Assembly (NCBI RefSeq): GCF_000730605.1
Contig: NZ_BBIS01000060.1
Location: 1-48,941, forward strand
Source of the DNA: Pseudomonas monteilii NBRC 103158 = DSM 14164
GTDB lineage: Bacteria > Pseudomonadota > Gammaproteobacteria > Pseudomonadales > Pseudomonadaceae
DNA length: 48,941 nt
Reading direction: 5' to 3'
Under the pieces are notes generated by a model. The model was not told the origin of the DNA, ran no database searches, and worked only from the letters and a program-made list of their open reading frames with translations. Made by a program: the position numbers and the translations under genes. The number at the start of each line of letters is the position of its first letter. Within the stretch, counting starts at the first letter, position 1. Positions 25,910-34,308 of this stretch are shown here, one piece after another.

Positions 25910-26779
25910 ATGAGTCATGTGTTGGACGACCTGGTCGACCTGTTGAGCCTCGAAGCCATCGAGGAGAACCTGTTCCGTGGACGTAGCCAGGACCTGGGCT
26001 TCCGCCAGCTGTACGGTGGGCAAGTGCTGGGCCAGTCCTTGTCGGCGGCCAGCCAGACGGTCGAGGACGCTCGCCATGTGCATTCGTTGCACGGCTACTT
26101 CCTGCGCCCGGGCGATGCCAGCCTGCCGGTGGTGTACTCGGTTGACCGCGTGCGCGATGGCGGCAGCTTCAGCACCCGGCGGGTGACGGCGATTCAGAAG
26201 GGCCAGACCATCTTCACCTGCAGCGCGTCGTTCCAGTACGACGAGGAAGGTTTCGAGCACCAGGCGCAGATGCCAGACGTGGTCGGCCCGGAAAACCTGC
26301 CCACCGAGGTGGAGCTGGCCCGCGCCATGGCCGACCAGCTGCCAGAGCGCATTCGCGACAAGGTGCTGTGCGCCAAGCCGATCGAAATTCGCCCGGTCAC
26401 CGAGCGCGACCCGTTCAACCCCAAGCCTGGCGACCCGGTGAAGTACGCCTGGTTCCGCGCCGACGGCAACCTGCCCGACGTACCTGCCCTGCACAAGTAC
26501 ATGCTGGCCTACGCCTCGGACTTCGGCCTGCTGACCACGTCATTGTTGCCGCATGGCAAATCGGTGTGGCAGCGCGACATGCAGATCGCCAGCCTCGACC
26601 ATTCGCTGTGGTTCCATGGCAACCTGCGTGCCGACGAGTGGCTGCTGTACGCCACCGACAGCCCGTGGGCCGGTAATTCCCGTGGTTTCTGCCGTGGCAG
26701 CATCTTCAACCAGGCCGGGCAACTGGTGGCATCGTCGAGCCAGGAAGGCCTGATTCGCCACCGTAAGGACTGGGCATGA
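25910..26779 (+). CDS. tesB: acyl-CoA thioesterase II
   Basis: 289 residues, the usual TesB length, made of two hotdog domains. Visible signatures: RLFRG-type opening ENLFRGRSQDLGFRQLYGGQVLGQSL, SLHGYFLRPGD, and the C-terminal catalytic region AYASDFGLLTTSLLPHG (Asp) and DHSLWFHGNLRADEWLLY. It hydrolyses medium- and long-chain acyl-CoA to free acid and CoA in the cytoplasm. The start at 25910 follows GAGGAGAAC. Its TGA overlaps the ATG of the HAD gene by 4 bases, so the two are translationally coupled. Confidence 0.93.
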   Translation: MSHVLDDLVDLLSLEAIEENLFRGRSQDLGFRQLYGGQVLGQSLSAASQTVEDARHVHSLHGYFLRPGDASLPVVYSVDRVRDGGSFSTRRVTAIQKGQTIFTCSASFQYDEEGFEHQAQMPDVVGPENLPTEVELARAMADQLPERIRDKVLCAKPIEIRPVTERDPFNPKPGDPVKYAWFRADGNLPDVPALHKYMLAYASDFGLLTTSLLPHGKSVWQRDMQIASLDHSLWFHGNLRADEWLLYATDSPWAGNSRGFCRGSIFNQAGQLVASSSQEGLIRHRKDWA

Positions 26780-27366
26780 GCCTGGGCGAGGTACGCAACT
26801 GGGTGTTCGACATGGACGGCACCCTGACCGTGGCCGTGCACGATTTCGCCGCCATACGCGTGGCGCTGGACATCCCGGCCGAGCACGACATCCTCACCCA
26901 CCTGGCGGCCTTGCCGGCAGACGAAGCGGCGGCCAAGCATGCCTGGCTGCTGGAGCACGAACGCGACCTGGCGCTCGCCTCCACGGCGGCCTCCGGGGCG
27001 GTGGAGCTGGTGCGTGAGTTGGCCGAGCGTGGTTGCCGGCTGGGTATTCTCACCCGCAATGCACGTGAGCTGGCGCATGTGACGCTGGAGGCCATCGGCC
27101 TGGCGGACTGCTTCCCGGTGGAGCACATTCTGGGACGTGACGAGGCCGCACCTAAGCCGAGCCCGGATGGGTTGCTGAAGATTGCCAGTGCCTGGGGCGT
27201 GGCGCCGAGCGAGCTGGTGATGGTGGGGGATTACCGGTTCGACCTGGACTGCGGGCGCGCGGCGGGCGCGCGGACGGTGCTGGTGAACTTGCCGGATAAC
27301 CCATGGCCGGAGCTGGTGGATTGGCATGCTGCCGATTGCCGGAAATTGAAGGTGATGCTGGGTTGA
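26776..27366 (+). CDS. HAD-family hydrolase (phosphoglycolate phosphatase-like)
   Basis: 196 residues. HAD motif I FDMDGTLT, motif II LTRN, motif III Lys in AAPKPSPDG, and motif IV GDYRFDLDCGRAAG. A helical cap lies between motifs I and II. It is a predicted cytoplasmic phosphatase of small phosphorylated metabolites, coupled to tesB by an ATGA overlap. The pairing suggests shared expression but does not identify the substrate. Confidence 0.88.
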   Translation: MSLGEVRNWVFDMDGTLTVAVHDFAAIRVALDIPAEHDILTHLAALPADEAAAKHAWLLEHERDLALASTAASGAVELVRELAERGCRLGILTRNARELAHVTLEAIGLADCFPVEHILGRDEAAPKPSPDGLLKIASAWGVAPSELVMVGDYRFDLDCGRAAGARTVLVNLPDNPWPELVDWHAADCRKLKVMLG

Positions 27367-27385
27367 CCGTTGTGTCGCCTGTACG

Positions 27386-27417
27386 GGCCCTTTGGCGGGC
27401 ATGCCCGCGAAAGGGCC
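27386..27417. repeat. REP-type palindromic hairpin 1
   Basis: 15-2-15 bp near-perfect palindrome (GGCCCTTTGGCGGGC-AT-GCCCGCGAAAGGGCC, one mismatch) 20 bp after the HAD gene. It belongs to the same family as 32217-32248 and 34195-34226. P. putida-type REP; may end transcription or protect mRNA 3' ends. Confidence 0.75.
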
Positions 27418-27468
27418 TGACCTGTCTATGCTGAACTCCACTCTTTCCCCTGATACGGAGACCCACCC

Positions 27469-28479
27469 ATGACCAGCAAAGCCATCTACGTACAACCCGG
27501 CGGGGGCTACGACAAGGTCGAGGTCGGCACCCGCGAGGCTGCCGCGCCCGAGGCCGGCGAGATCACCGTGCGCTTGCACGCCAGCTCCCTCAACTACCAC
27601 GACTTCGCCGTGGTCAGCGGCATGTGGGGCCCGAGCGAGCGGCGCATCCCCATGGCCGATGGCGCCGGCGAAGTGGTCGCGGTGGGGGCTGGTGTCACCG
27701 AGTTCCAGGTTGGCGACCACGTGGTCAGCACCTTTTTCCCCGACTGGCTCGACGGCCAGGCCAATGTCGAAGGCTTTGCCAGAGTGCCCGGCGACGGCAT
27801 CGATGGTTATGCCCGGGAACAGGTCACTGCCCGCGCTACCGCGTTTACCCTGGCACCCAAGGGCTTCAGCCACGCCGAGGCGGCTACGCTGACTACAGCC
27901 GGCCTTACCGCCTGGCGTGCGTTGATGAGCGATGACCACCTCAAGCCGGGCGACACGGTGCTGGTACAGGGCACGGGTGGCGTGTCGATCTTCGCCCTGC
28001 AGTTCGCCAAGCTGGCCGGTGCGACGGTAATCGCCACCTCGTCCAGCGATGCCAAGCTGGAGCGCCTCAAGGCCCTGGGTGCCGATCACCTTATCAATTA
28101 CAAGAGCACCCCGGCCTGGGGTGAAAAAGTGCGCGAGCTGACCGGTAATCGCGGCGTCGATCATGTGATTGAAGTGGGCGGCCCGGCGACGTTGGAGCAG
28201 TCGATGATTGCCGCGCGCATTGGTGGGCATGTGTCGCTGATCGGCATCCTCACCGGTGTGGCGGGGCAGTTGCCGCTGGTACAGGCGCTGGTGCGACAAA
28301 TTCGCCTGCAAGGTGTGCTGGTGGGCAGCCGCGCGCAGCAACAGGCGATGGTGCGGGCAATCGATGCCAACGGTCTGCGGCCAGTGGTGGACAAGCACTT
28401 CGAGCTGGAGCAGATCGTCGAGGCGTTCCGTTACCAGGAAAGCAACCGGCATTTCGGCAAGATTTGCCTGACCTGGTGA
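27469..28479 (+). CDS. zinc-type alcohol dehydrogenase / quinone oxidoreductase-like protein
   Basis: 336-residue MDR protein with an ADH_N domain (LHASSLNYHDFAVVSG), ADH_zinc_N Rossmann motif GTGGVSIFALQFAKLAGA and IATSSSDAKLERLKALGADHLINY. The zinc ligands of true alcohol dehydrogenases are missing: the usual catalytic Cys is replaced by the SLNYHDF segment. It is therefore more likely an NADPH-dependent enone or quinone reductase. A ribosome site (GGAGACC) lies 8 bases before the ATG. Single gene between a REP hairpin and a stem-loop. Confidence 0.85.
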   Translation: MTSKAIYVQPGGGYDKVEVGTREAAAPEAGEITVRLHASSLNYHDFAVVSGMWGPSERRIPMADGAGEVVAVGAGVTEFQVGDHVVSTFFPDWLDGQANVEGFARVPGDGIDGYAREQVTARATAFTLAPKGFSHAEAATLTTAGLTAWRALMSDDHLKPGDTVLVQGTGGVSIFALQFAKLAGATVIATSSSDAKLERLKALGADHLINYKSTPAWGEKVRELTGNRGVDHVIEVGGPATLEQSMIAARIGGHVSLIGILTGVAGQLPLVQALVRQIRLQGVLVGSRAQQQAMVRAIDANGLRPVVDKHFELEQIVEAFRYQESNRHFGKICLTW

Positions 28480-28485
28480 GGTGAG

Positions 28486-28506
28486 CCGGCCGGATGTAAC
28501 GGCCGG
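28486..28506. terminator. stem-loop between convergent genes
   Basis: CCGGCCG-GATGTAA-CGGCCGG, 7 bp after the oxidoreductase stop and 14 bp before the end of the convergent GntR gene. No U-run. Confidence 0.4.
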
Positions 28507-28519
28507 GTGGGCACAACAT

Positions 28520-29221
28520 CTAATCCGGCAGCAACCGGTCACGGCTGTTGGACAGGTGCAGGCAGATCGCCGCCCGCGCTGCATCCGGGTCTTGCCGGCG
28601 GATGGCATTGAGCACGGCCTCATGCTCCAGGTTCGCCAGGTAAGCCTGCCGCGCCAGCTTCGCCCCACCGCGTTCGGCCAGCGCCATGCGGTTGCGGGGG
28701 ATCAGGCTGTTGCCCAGTTGCAGCAGCATCTCGGTGAAGTACAGGTTACCGGTGGCCTCGGCAATCAACAGGTGGAAGCGCCGGTCCGCCTCGATGCAGC
28801 TGTCACCGGCCGCCGCCAGGTCCTGGTAGTCATCCAGTGCCTGGCGCATGCGAGCCAGGTGCCCCTCGTCACGGCGCAGCGCGGCCAGAGCCGCGGCCTG
28901 GCCTTCCAGGCCAATGCGCAGCTCCAGCAGGTCGCGCACATTGGCTGCGCTCTCCGCGCCGATGCGCAGCCCCGCCTGTGGCTGGCGCTCCATCACGAAG
29001 GTACCGATACCGTGGCGCGGCTCCACCAGCCCCGAGGCCTGCAATTTCGACAAGGCTTCACGCACCACCGTGCGGCTGACGCCATGCTCGCGCACCAGGG
29101 TGTTCTCCGAGGGCAATTTGTCCCCAGGCCTGAAGGTGCCCAACAAAATCTGTTGGGTCAGGCTGGAGACCAGGTCATGGGCGCGGCTATGGCCGCGTTT
29201 GTGCGTGTGTTCGGGGTCCAT
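28520..29221 (-). CDS. GntR-family (FadR/FCD subgroup) transcriptional regulator
   Basis: 233 residues from the ATG at 29221; a GTG at 29233 is the alternative start and ribosome sites do not decide. N-terminal winged helix: LTQQILLGTFRPGDKLPSENTLVREHGVSRTVVREALSKLQASGLVEPRHGIGTFV (about 25-80). C-terminal helical FCD ligand domain with metal-binding His/Asp-type residues (RRFHLLIAEATGN). Divergent to the transporter-gudD operon, with two matching operator sites between, so it probably represses that operon and itself until a hexarate or derivative binds. Confidence 0.87.
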   Translation of the reverse strand: MDPEHTHKRGHSRAHDLVSSLTQQILLGTFRPGDKLPSENTLVREHGVSRTVVREALSKLQASGLVEPRHGIGTFVMERQPQAGLRIGAESAANVRDLLELRIGLEGQAAALAALRRDEGHLARMRQALDDYQDLAAAGDSCIEADRRFHLLIAEATGNLYFTEMLLQLGNSLIPRNRMALAERGGAKLARQAYLANLEHEAVLNAIRRQDPDAARAAICLHLSNSRDRLLPD

Positions 29222-29245
29222 GGTGTGCGCCACTTCTTGCTGTGC

Positions 29246-29257
29246 TTGTACGACAAG
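29246..29257. promoter_or_regulatory. GntR operator site 1
   Basis: TTGTACGACAAG at 29246-29257 is the exact reverse complement of site 2 (29390-29401). It lies in the leader of the regulator gene, 25 bp or less from its possible starts, suggesting autoregulation. The symmetric core TTGT-N3-ACAA is of GntR/FCD type. Confidence 0.65.
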
Positions 29258-29389
29258 TTAAACCATAAAAATATTTTTTGCCGTTTTTTTCTGTTTCCAA
29301 TCCCAAGATTAGCCGCTGTGTTTTTGCAAGATCGCAGCAAATTGGCATTATGACAGCTTGTATTTTGCGTATTTGTCGACTTTATTGAT

Positions 29390-29419
29390 CTTGTCGTACA
29401 ACTTCGCTGGGCATATGCT
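29390..29419 (+). promoter_or_regulatory. promoter of the transporter-gudD operon with GntR operator site 2
   Basis: -35 TTGTCG (29391-29396), 17-bp spacer, -10 TATGCT (29414-29419). Operator CTTGTCGTACAA (29390-29401) covers the -35 box and is the exact inverted copy of the site at 29246-29257. The transporter start lies 62 bp downstream of the -10. Confidence 0.65.
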
Positions 29420-29481
29420 CATCCCACTGCCATGTCAGACAACTCAGACCCGCACAAAAACAATTAGTGGGAGATTCACAA

Positions 29482-30834
29482 GTGAACGACACCCTCGCTC
29501 CGTCTGCCCGGACTGAAGGCGACGCGTTGGCCAGTGCCGTGGCCAAGGTCAAGCGCCACGTCCTGCCGCTGTTCGTCATCATGTTCATCGTCAACTACCT
29601 CGACCGCGTCAATATCGGTTTCATCCGCCCGCACCTGGAAAGCGACCTGGGCATCAGTGCCGCGGCTTATGGTTTTGGTGCCGGCTTGTTCTTCATTGGC
29701 TACGCCTTGTTCGAAGTGCCTTCGAACATGTTGCTGCAGAAGGTGGGCGCGCGGCTTTGGCTGACGCGCATCATGTTCACCTGGGGGCTGGTGGCCACGG
29801 CCATGGCCTTTGTGCAGAACGAAACTCAGTTCTACGTGCTGCGCTTTTTGCTGGGTGTTGCCGAAGCGGGCTTCTTCCCCGGTGTGATCTACTACTTCAC
29901 CCGCTGGCTGCCAGGTGCGGAGCGTGGCAAGGCGATTGCCATCTTCCTCAGCGGCTCGGCGCTGGCCTCGCTGATTTCCGGGCCGCTGGCCGGTGCGCTG
30001 ATGCAGATTCAGGGCCTGGGTATGCATGGCTGGCAGTGGATGCTGTTCATCGAAGGCATGGCCTCGGTGGTGCTGTGCTTCTTCGTGTTCTTCTGGCTGG
30101 ATTCCAAACCACAGGATGCCAAGTGGTTGAGCCAGGCCGAGCAAGACGCGCTCGTGGCTACCATCGACCGCGAGCAGCGAGAGCGCGAAGCGGTGGGGGC
30201 GGTCAAACCATCGGCCTGGAGCCTGCTGAAGGACCGCCAGATTGTCCTGTTCTGCCTCATCTACTTCTGCATCCAGCTGACTATCTACGCTGCCACCTTC
30301 TGGTTGCCGAGCATCATCAAGCGCATGGGTGACCTCAGCGACTTGCAGGTAGGCTTCTTCAACTCGATCCCGTGGCTGATCTCGATCCTGGCCATGTATG
30401 CCTTCGCTGCCGGTTCTGCGCGCTGGAAGTTCCAGCAGGCGTGGGTGGCCGGGGCGCTGGTGGTCGCTGCCATCGGCATGTTCGTGTCCACCACCGGCGG
30501 GCCGGTGTTTGCCTTCGTGGCCGTGTGCTTCGCCGCCATCGGTTTCAAGTCGGCGTCGTCTCTGTTCTGGCCGATTCCACAGGGTTACCTGGACGCCCGC
30601 ATCGCGGCGGCCGTGATCGCCCTGATCAACTCGGTCGGCAACCTTGGTGGCTTCGTCGCCCCTACCACCTTCGGTTTTCTGGAGCAGCAGACCGGCTCGA
30701 TCCAGGGCGGCCTATATGGCCTGGCGGTGACCTCGGTGCTGGCGGCCATAGCCATCTTCTTTGTACGCACTCGCCCGAAGGGCGCCCCTTCTGACGACCT
30801 CAAGGCCCGTTCGGCCCTGGGCCAGACCCACTGA
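29482..30834 (+). CDS. MFS transporter, anion:cation symporter (ACS) family
   Basis: 450 residues from a GTG at 29482 with GGGAGA 7-8 bases upstream; an in-frame GTG at 29467 is less likely. Twelve transmembrane helices and the ACS signatures NYLDRVNIGFIRPHLESDLG in helix 1 and RFLLGVAEAGFFPGVIYYFTRWLPGAERGKAIA in helix 4. The nearest types are tartrate/phthalate/galactonate permeases, so it probably imports an acidic sugar or hydroxyacid. Operon with gudD (19-bp gap) makes glucarate or galactarate the likely substrate. Confidence 0.88.
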   Translation: MNDTLAPSARTEGDALASAVAKVKRHVLPLFVIMFIVNYLDRVNIGFIRPHLESDLGISAAAYGFGAGLFFIGYALFEVPSNMLLQKVGARLWLTRIMFTWGLVATAMAFVQNETQFYVLRFLLGVAEAGFFPGVIYYFTRWLPGAERGKAIAIFLSGSALASLISGPLAGALMQIQGLGMHGWQWMLFIEGMASVVLCFFVFFWLDSKPQDAKWLSQAEQDALVATIDREQREREAVGAVKPSAWSLLKDRQIVLFCLIYFCIQLTIYAATFWLPSIIKRMGDLSDLQVGFFNSIPWLISILAMYAFAAGSARWKFQQAWVAGALVVAAIGMFVSTTGGPVFAFVAVCFAAIGFKSASSLFWPIPQGYLDARIAAAVIALINSVGNLGGFVAPTTFGFLEQQTGSIQGGLYGLAVTSVLAAIAIFFVRTRPKGAPSDDLKARSALGQTH

Positions 30835-30853
30835 TGACTGCGAGACAACAACC

Positions 30854-32209
30854 ATGAATATGCAGACCAATCCCGCCGTTCACACCAGCACCCCAGTGGT
30901 CACCGACCTGCGCGTGATCCCTGTGGCTGGCCATGACAGCATGCTGCTCAACCTCAGTGGCGCCCATGGCCCGTTCTTTACCCGCAACGTAGTGGTGCTG
31001 CGCGACAGCGCTGGCAACACCGGGCTGGGTGAAGTGCCGGGTGGGGAAAAAATTCGGCAAACCCTGGAAGACGCCCGCAGCCTGGTGGTCGGCCAGCCGA
31101 TCGGCCATTACCAGCGCGTGCTCAATGCCATGCGCCAGAGCTTCGCCAACCGCGACTCGGCGGGGCGCGGGCTGCAAACCTTCGACCTGCGCATTACCGT
31201 GCATGCGGTAACCGCCATCGAATCGGCGCTGCTCGACCTGCTCGGCCAACACCTCAACGTGCCGATGGCGGCATTGCTGGGTGAAGGGCAGCAACGCGAT
31301 GCCGTGAAGATGCTGGGTTACCTGTTCTACATCGGCGACCGCCAGCAGACCGACCTGGCCTACCGCAACGAAGCCGATGCCGAGGATGACTGGTTCCGCG
31401 TGCGCCACGAAAAGGCCCTGACCCCGGAAGCAGTGGTGCGCCTGGCGGAGGCCGCCAAGGCGCGTTATGGCTTCAGTGACTTCAAGCTCAAGGGCGGTGT
31501 ACTGCGGGGAGAAGAAGAGATGGAGGCGGTAACGGCCCTGGCCGAGCGCTTCCCCGAAGCCCGTATTACCCTCGACCCGAACGGTGCGTGGTCGTTGAAG
31601 GAAGCCATTGCCCTGTGCCGCGACAAGCACGACGTGCTGGCCTACGCCGAAGACCCGTGCGGTGCCGAGAACGGTTACTCGGGCCGCGAGGTGATGGCCG
31701 AGTTCCGTCGCGCCACCGGCTTGCCGACCGCCACCAACATGATCGCCACCGACTGGCGGCAGATGGGCCATGCAATCCAGTTGCAGTCAGTGGACATCCC
31801 GCTGGCCGACCCGCACTTCTGGACCTTGCAGGGTTCGGTACGGGTGGCGCAGATGTGCAATGACTGGGGGCTGACCTGGGGTTCGCATTCGAACAACCAC
31901 TTCGACATTTCGCTGGCGATGTTCACCCAGGTGGCGGCTGCGGCGCCGGGCGAGATCACTGCGATCGACACCCACTGGATCTGGCAGGATGGCCAGCGCC
32001 TGACCCGCGAGCCGCTGCGCATTGTCGACGGGCATGTACGGGTACCGGCACGGCCGGGGCTGGGGGTGGAGCTGGATGAGGATCAGCTGGCCAAGGCGCA
32101 TGAGTGCTACCGCAACATGGGCCTGGGCGCGCGGGATGACAGCGTGGCGATGCAGTTCCTGATTCCGGGGTGGAGCTTCGATAACAAGCGGCCTTGCCTG
32201 GTGCGTTAA
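30854..32209 (+). CDS. gudD: D-glucarate dehydratase
   Basis: 451 residues, enolase superfamily. N-terminal capping domain with TRNVVVLRDSAGNTGLGEVPGGE, then the barrel with catalytic Lys pair in DFKLKGGV (KxK), metal ligands in ITLDPNGAW, YAEDPCG and NMIATDW, and catalytic His in WGSHSNNHFDISLAM, as in E. coli GudD. It converts D-glucarate (and usually L-idarate) to 5-keto-4-deoxyglucarate in the cytoplasm. The ATG at 30854 is the start that matches the family; longer in-frame extension overlaps the transporter end and has no support. Confidence 0.93.
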   Translation: MNMQTNPAVHTSTPVVTDLRVIPVAGHDSMLLNLSGAHGPFFTRNVVVLRDSAGNTGLGEVPGGEKIRQTLEDARSLVVGQPIGHYQRVLNAMRQSFANRDSAGRGLQTFDLRITVHAVTAIESALLDLLGQHLNVPMAALLGEGQQRDAVKMLGYLFYIGDRQQTDLAYRNEADAEDDWFRVRHEKALTPEAVVRLAEAAKARYGFSDFKLKGGVLRGEEEMEAVTALAERFPEARITLDPNGAWSLKEAIALCRDKHDVLAYAEDPCGAENGYSGREVMAEFRRATGLPTATNMIATDWRQMGHAIQLQSVDIPLADPHFWTLQGSVRVAQMCNDWGLTWGSHSNNHFDISLAMFTQVAAAAPGEITAIDTHWIWQDGQRLTREPLRIVDGHVRVPARPGLGVELDEDQLAKAHECYRNMGLGARDDSVAMQFLIPGWSFDNKRPCLVR

Positions 32210-32216
32210 AGCTGCC

Positions 32217-32248
32217 GGCCTCTTCGCGGGCTTGCCCGCGAAGAGGCC
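32217..32248. repeat. REP-type palindromic hairpin 2
   Basis: GGCCTCTTCGCGGGC-TT-GCCCGCGAAGAGGCC, a perfect 15-2-15 palindrome between the convergent gudD and LysR genes; likely serves both as transcription end. Confidence 0.85.
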
Positions 32249-32256
32249 ATCACCTT

Positions 32257-33144
32257 TTATCCTGCTTCAAAGAAGGTCCGCGCCATCTCTACAAATGTCC
32301 CCAGCACCGGGTTGGGGTTATCCCGGCAGTAGGCCAAAAATATCTCTGCCTGCTGCTCCATCCCCACCAGCGGCCTGAACACCACCTGTTCCAGGCGCAG
32401 CGCCTGCGCCGAGGCCGGTACCACCGCGCACCCCAACCCCACATTGACCAGGCCCAGAATAGAATGCGTCTGCCCCAGCTGGTGCAGGTACTTCGGCTGC
32501 ACTTCGTGCCGCGCAAACAGGTTGGCAATGCGGTCATGGAAGTAGCGCCCTTCGTTGGCGCTGTACATCACGAAAGGCTGCTCATCGAAGTCGCTTGGCC
32601 TGATCCGCTCGCGCGGTGCCAGCGCATGCCCGGCGGGCAGGGCGGCGACGAAGGGTTCGCGGTGAATCGGCAGGTACTCCACGCGCGCACTGGGCAGCAC
32701 CTGGCGCACCAGGCCGACATCGATCAGACCGGCTTCCAGGTCGTGCACCTGGGTACTGGAAACCCGTTCGCTGAGCACCAGTTCGATATCCGGCAGCGTC
32801 TGCCCGGCATGCACCAGCAAGCGCGGGATCATGCTGTAGGCCCCCACCGCAGTGAAGCCCAGGGTCAGCCGGCCTGCCTCGCCATGGGCGATGCGCCGTG
32901 CCGAGTGGCTGGCCGAGTCGGCGATTTGCAGGATGCGCCGGGCGTCTTCAAGAAAGCTCTGGCCCGCCAGGGTCAGCCGCGCCTGGCGGTTGTTACGCTC
33001 AAGCAGCAGTACACCCAGGGAATGTTCCAGCAGTTGTATCTGCCGGCTCAAGGGCGGCTGGGTCATGTGCAGGCGGGTGGCGGCACGGCCGAAATGCAGC
33101 TCTTCGGCAACGGCCACGAAGCAGCGCAACTGGTGCAGCTCCAT
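32257..33144 (-). CDS. LysR-family transcriptional regulator
   Basis: 295 residues. N-terminal winged HTH (MELHQLRCFVAVAEELHFGRAATRLHMTQPPLSRQIQLLE) and a C-terminal LysR substrate-binding domain (about 90-290, beginning GRLTLGFTAVGAYSMIPRLL). Divergent to the 2-hydroxyacid dehydrogenase gene with 72 bp between starts, the usual layout for LysR control of a neighbouring operon. A T-N11-A dyad lies just upstream of its own start. Ligand probably an acidic sugar or hydroxyacid by context. Confidence 0.88.
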   Translation of the reverse strand: MELHQLRCFVAVAEELHFGRAATRLHMTQPPLSRQIQLLEHSLGVLLLERNNRQARLTLAGQSFLEDARRILQIADSASHSARRIAHGEAGRLTLGFTAVGAYSMIPRLLVHAGQTLPDIELVLSERVSSTQVHDLEAGLIDVGLVRQVLPSARVEYLPIHREPFVAALPAGHALAPRERIRPSDFDEQPFVMYSANEGRYFHDRIANLFARHEVQPKYLHQLGQTHSILGLVNVGLGCAVVPASAQALRLEQVVFRPLVGMEQQAEIFLAYCRDNPNPVLGTFVEMARTFFEAG

Positions 33145-33147
33145 GAT

Positions 33148-33162
33148 TCAATTCCTGAATTA
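33148..33162. promoter_or_regulatory. LysR-type T-N11-A dyad
   Basis: ATTCA-ATTCC-TGAAT in the short divergent region between the LysR gene and the dehydrogenase gene. It matches the LysR box rule (T-N11-A) but is only 3 bp from the LysR start codon. Confidence 0.4.
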
Positions 33163-33216
33163 TTCGATCCAGTATCTATATTAGACCTGTATCAATTGCA
33201 GGCCTAGCATCGAGTC

Positions 33217-34194
33217 ATGTCTTCGAACTGCCGGATGCTCGACATGAACGAAAATGCCATCGAAGTGCTGCTGACCCAGCCAGTCCCCGAGGCCATCGAT
33301 GCCCAGCTGGTCAGCGCTTATCAGGTGCATCGCCTGTATCAACAGCGCGACCCGCAACAGCTGATCAACGACGTTGGCCCACGCATTCGCGGTGTGGTCA
33401 CTGGCGGTGCCAAAGGGCTGTCCAATGCGCTGATGGATCAGCTGCCCGCGCTGGAGATCATCGCCATCAGCGGCATCGGTACCGACGCCGTGGACCTGCG
33501 CCATGCAGCCAGCCGCGGCATCCATGTCACCACAACACCGGGTGTACTCACCGCCGACGTGGCTGACCTGGCGATGGGCCTGATCATCAACACCTTGCGC
33601 CGTTTGGGCGAGGGCGAACGGCTGGTGCGCGATGGTTTGTGGGGCAAGGTCGACCTGCCGCTGGCGCGGCGGGTCAGTGGTATCGACCTGGGCATTGTCG
33701 GGCTTGGCCAGGTGGGCAAGGCGATTGCCCGGCGTGCGGCGGCATTCGACATGCGCATTGCCTACAACGGGCGGCGTGAACAGCCGGAAACGGGCTACCG
33801 CTATGAGGCTGACCTGGTCGAGCTGGCGCGGTCGGTGGACGTGCTGGTGGTCGCTGCCTCCGCCGATGGCGGGCAGGTGTTGGTAACGGCCGAGGTGCTG
33901 GAGGCACTGGGGCCGAATGGTTACCTGATCAACGTGGCGCGCGGCAAGTTGGTGGATGAAGACGCGCTGGTCGAGGCATTGCGCGAGCAGCGTATCGCCG
34001 GCGCCGGGCTGGACGTGTTCGTCGATGAGCCGCAGGTGCCGCCGGCCTTGCGTGACCTCAACCAGGTCAGCCTTCAGCCGCATCGGGGTAGTGCCACGTT
34101 GCAGACTCGGCTGGAGATGGGGGGCATGGTCTTAAGCAATCTGGAGGCTTGCTTCCGGAGTGAGATGCCGCCGAATCGGGTGGTTTACCGCTAG
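33217..34194 (+). CDS. D-2-hydroxyacid dehydrogenase (2-ketoaldonate/glyoxylate reductase-like)
   Basis: 325 residues from the ATG at 33217; ATGs at 33235 and 33244 are alternatives, and the conserved part begins with IEVLLTQP. Signatures: substrate-side ISGIGTDAVDL, NAD(P)-binding GIVGLGQVGKAIARR, and the active-site Arg/Glu/His set in NVARGKLVDEDAL, GLDVFVDEPQVP and LQPHRGSAT. It resembles GhrB/2-ketogluconate reductase types acting on 2-keto acids with NAD(P)H. It sits between a LysR gene and gudP, which suggests a role in aldarate or ketoaldonate use. Confidence 0.85.
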   Translation: MSSNCRMLDMNENAIEVLLTQPVPEAIDAQLVSAYQVHRLYQQRDPQQLINDVGPRIRGVVTGGAKGLSNALMDQLPALEIIAISGIGTDAVDLRHAASRGIHVTTTPGVLTADVADLAMGLIINTLRRLGEGERLVRDGLWGKVDLPLARRVSGIDLGIVGLGQVGKAIARRAAAFDMRIAYNGRREQPETGYRYEADLVELARSVDVLVVAASADGGQVLVTAEVLEALGPNGYLINVARGKLVDEDALVEALREQRIAGAGLDVFVDEPQVPPALRDLNQVSLQPHRGSATLQTRLEMGGMVLSNLEACFRSEMPPNRVVYR

Positions 34195-34226
34195 GGCCTC
34201 TTCGCGGGCGTGCCCGCGAAGAGGCC
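34195..34226. repeat. REP-type palindromic hairpin 3
   Basis: GGCCTCTTCGCGGGC-GT-GCCCGCGAAGAGGCC, perfect 15-2-15 palindrome starting right after the dehydrogenase stop. Identical arms to hairpin 2. Confidence 0.85.
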
Positions 34227-34308
34227 AGTACAAGCAGCTCAAAGGCCCAAGGGCCACACCTTCTCTTCACAAGAACAATCGCTTCCATCGAGAAGCAAGA
34301 GGGTCCAC

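Noticed and set aside
26509..28668. 719-residue open frame on the minus strand
   Set aside because: It runs antisense through tesB, the HAD hydrolase and the oxidoreductase genes, which all have intact family motifs. Long antisense frames are common in GC-rich DNA.
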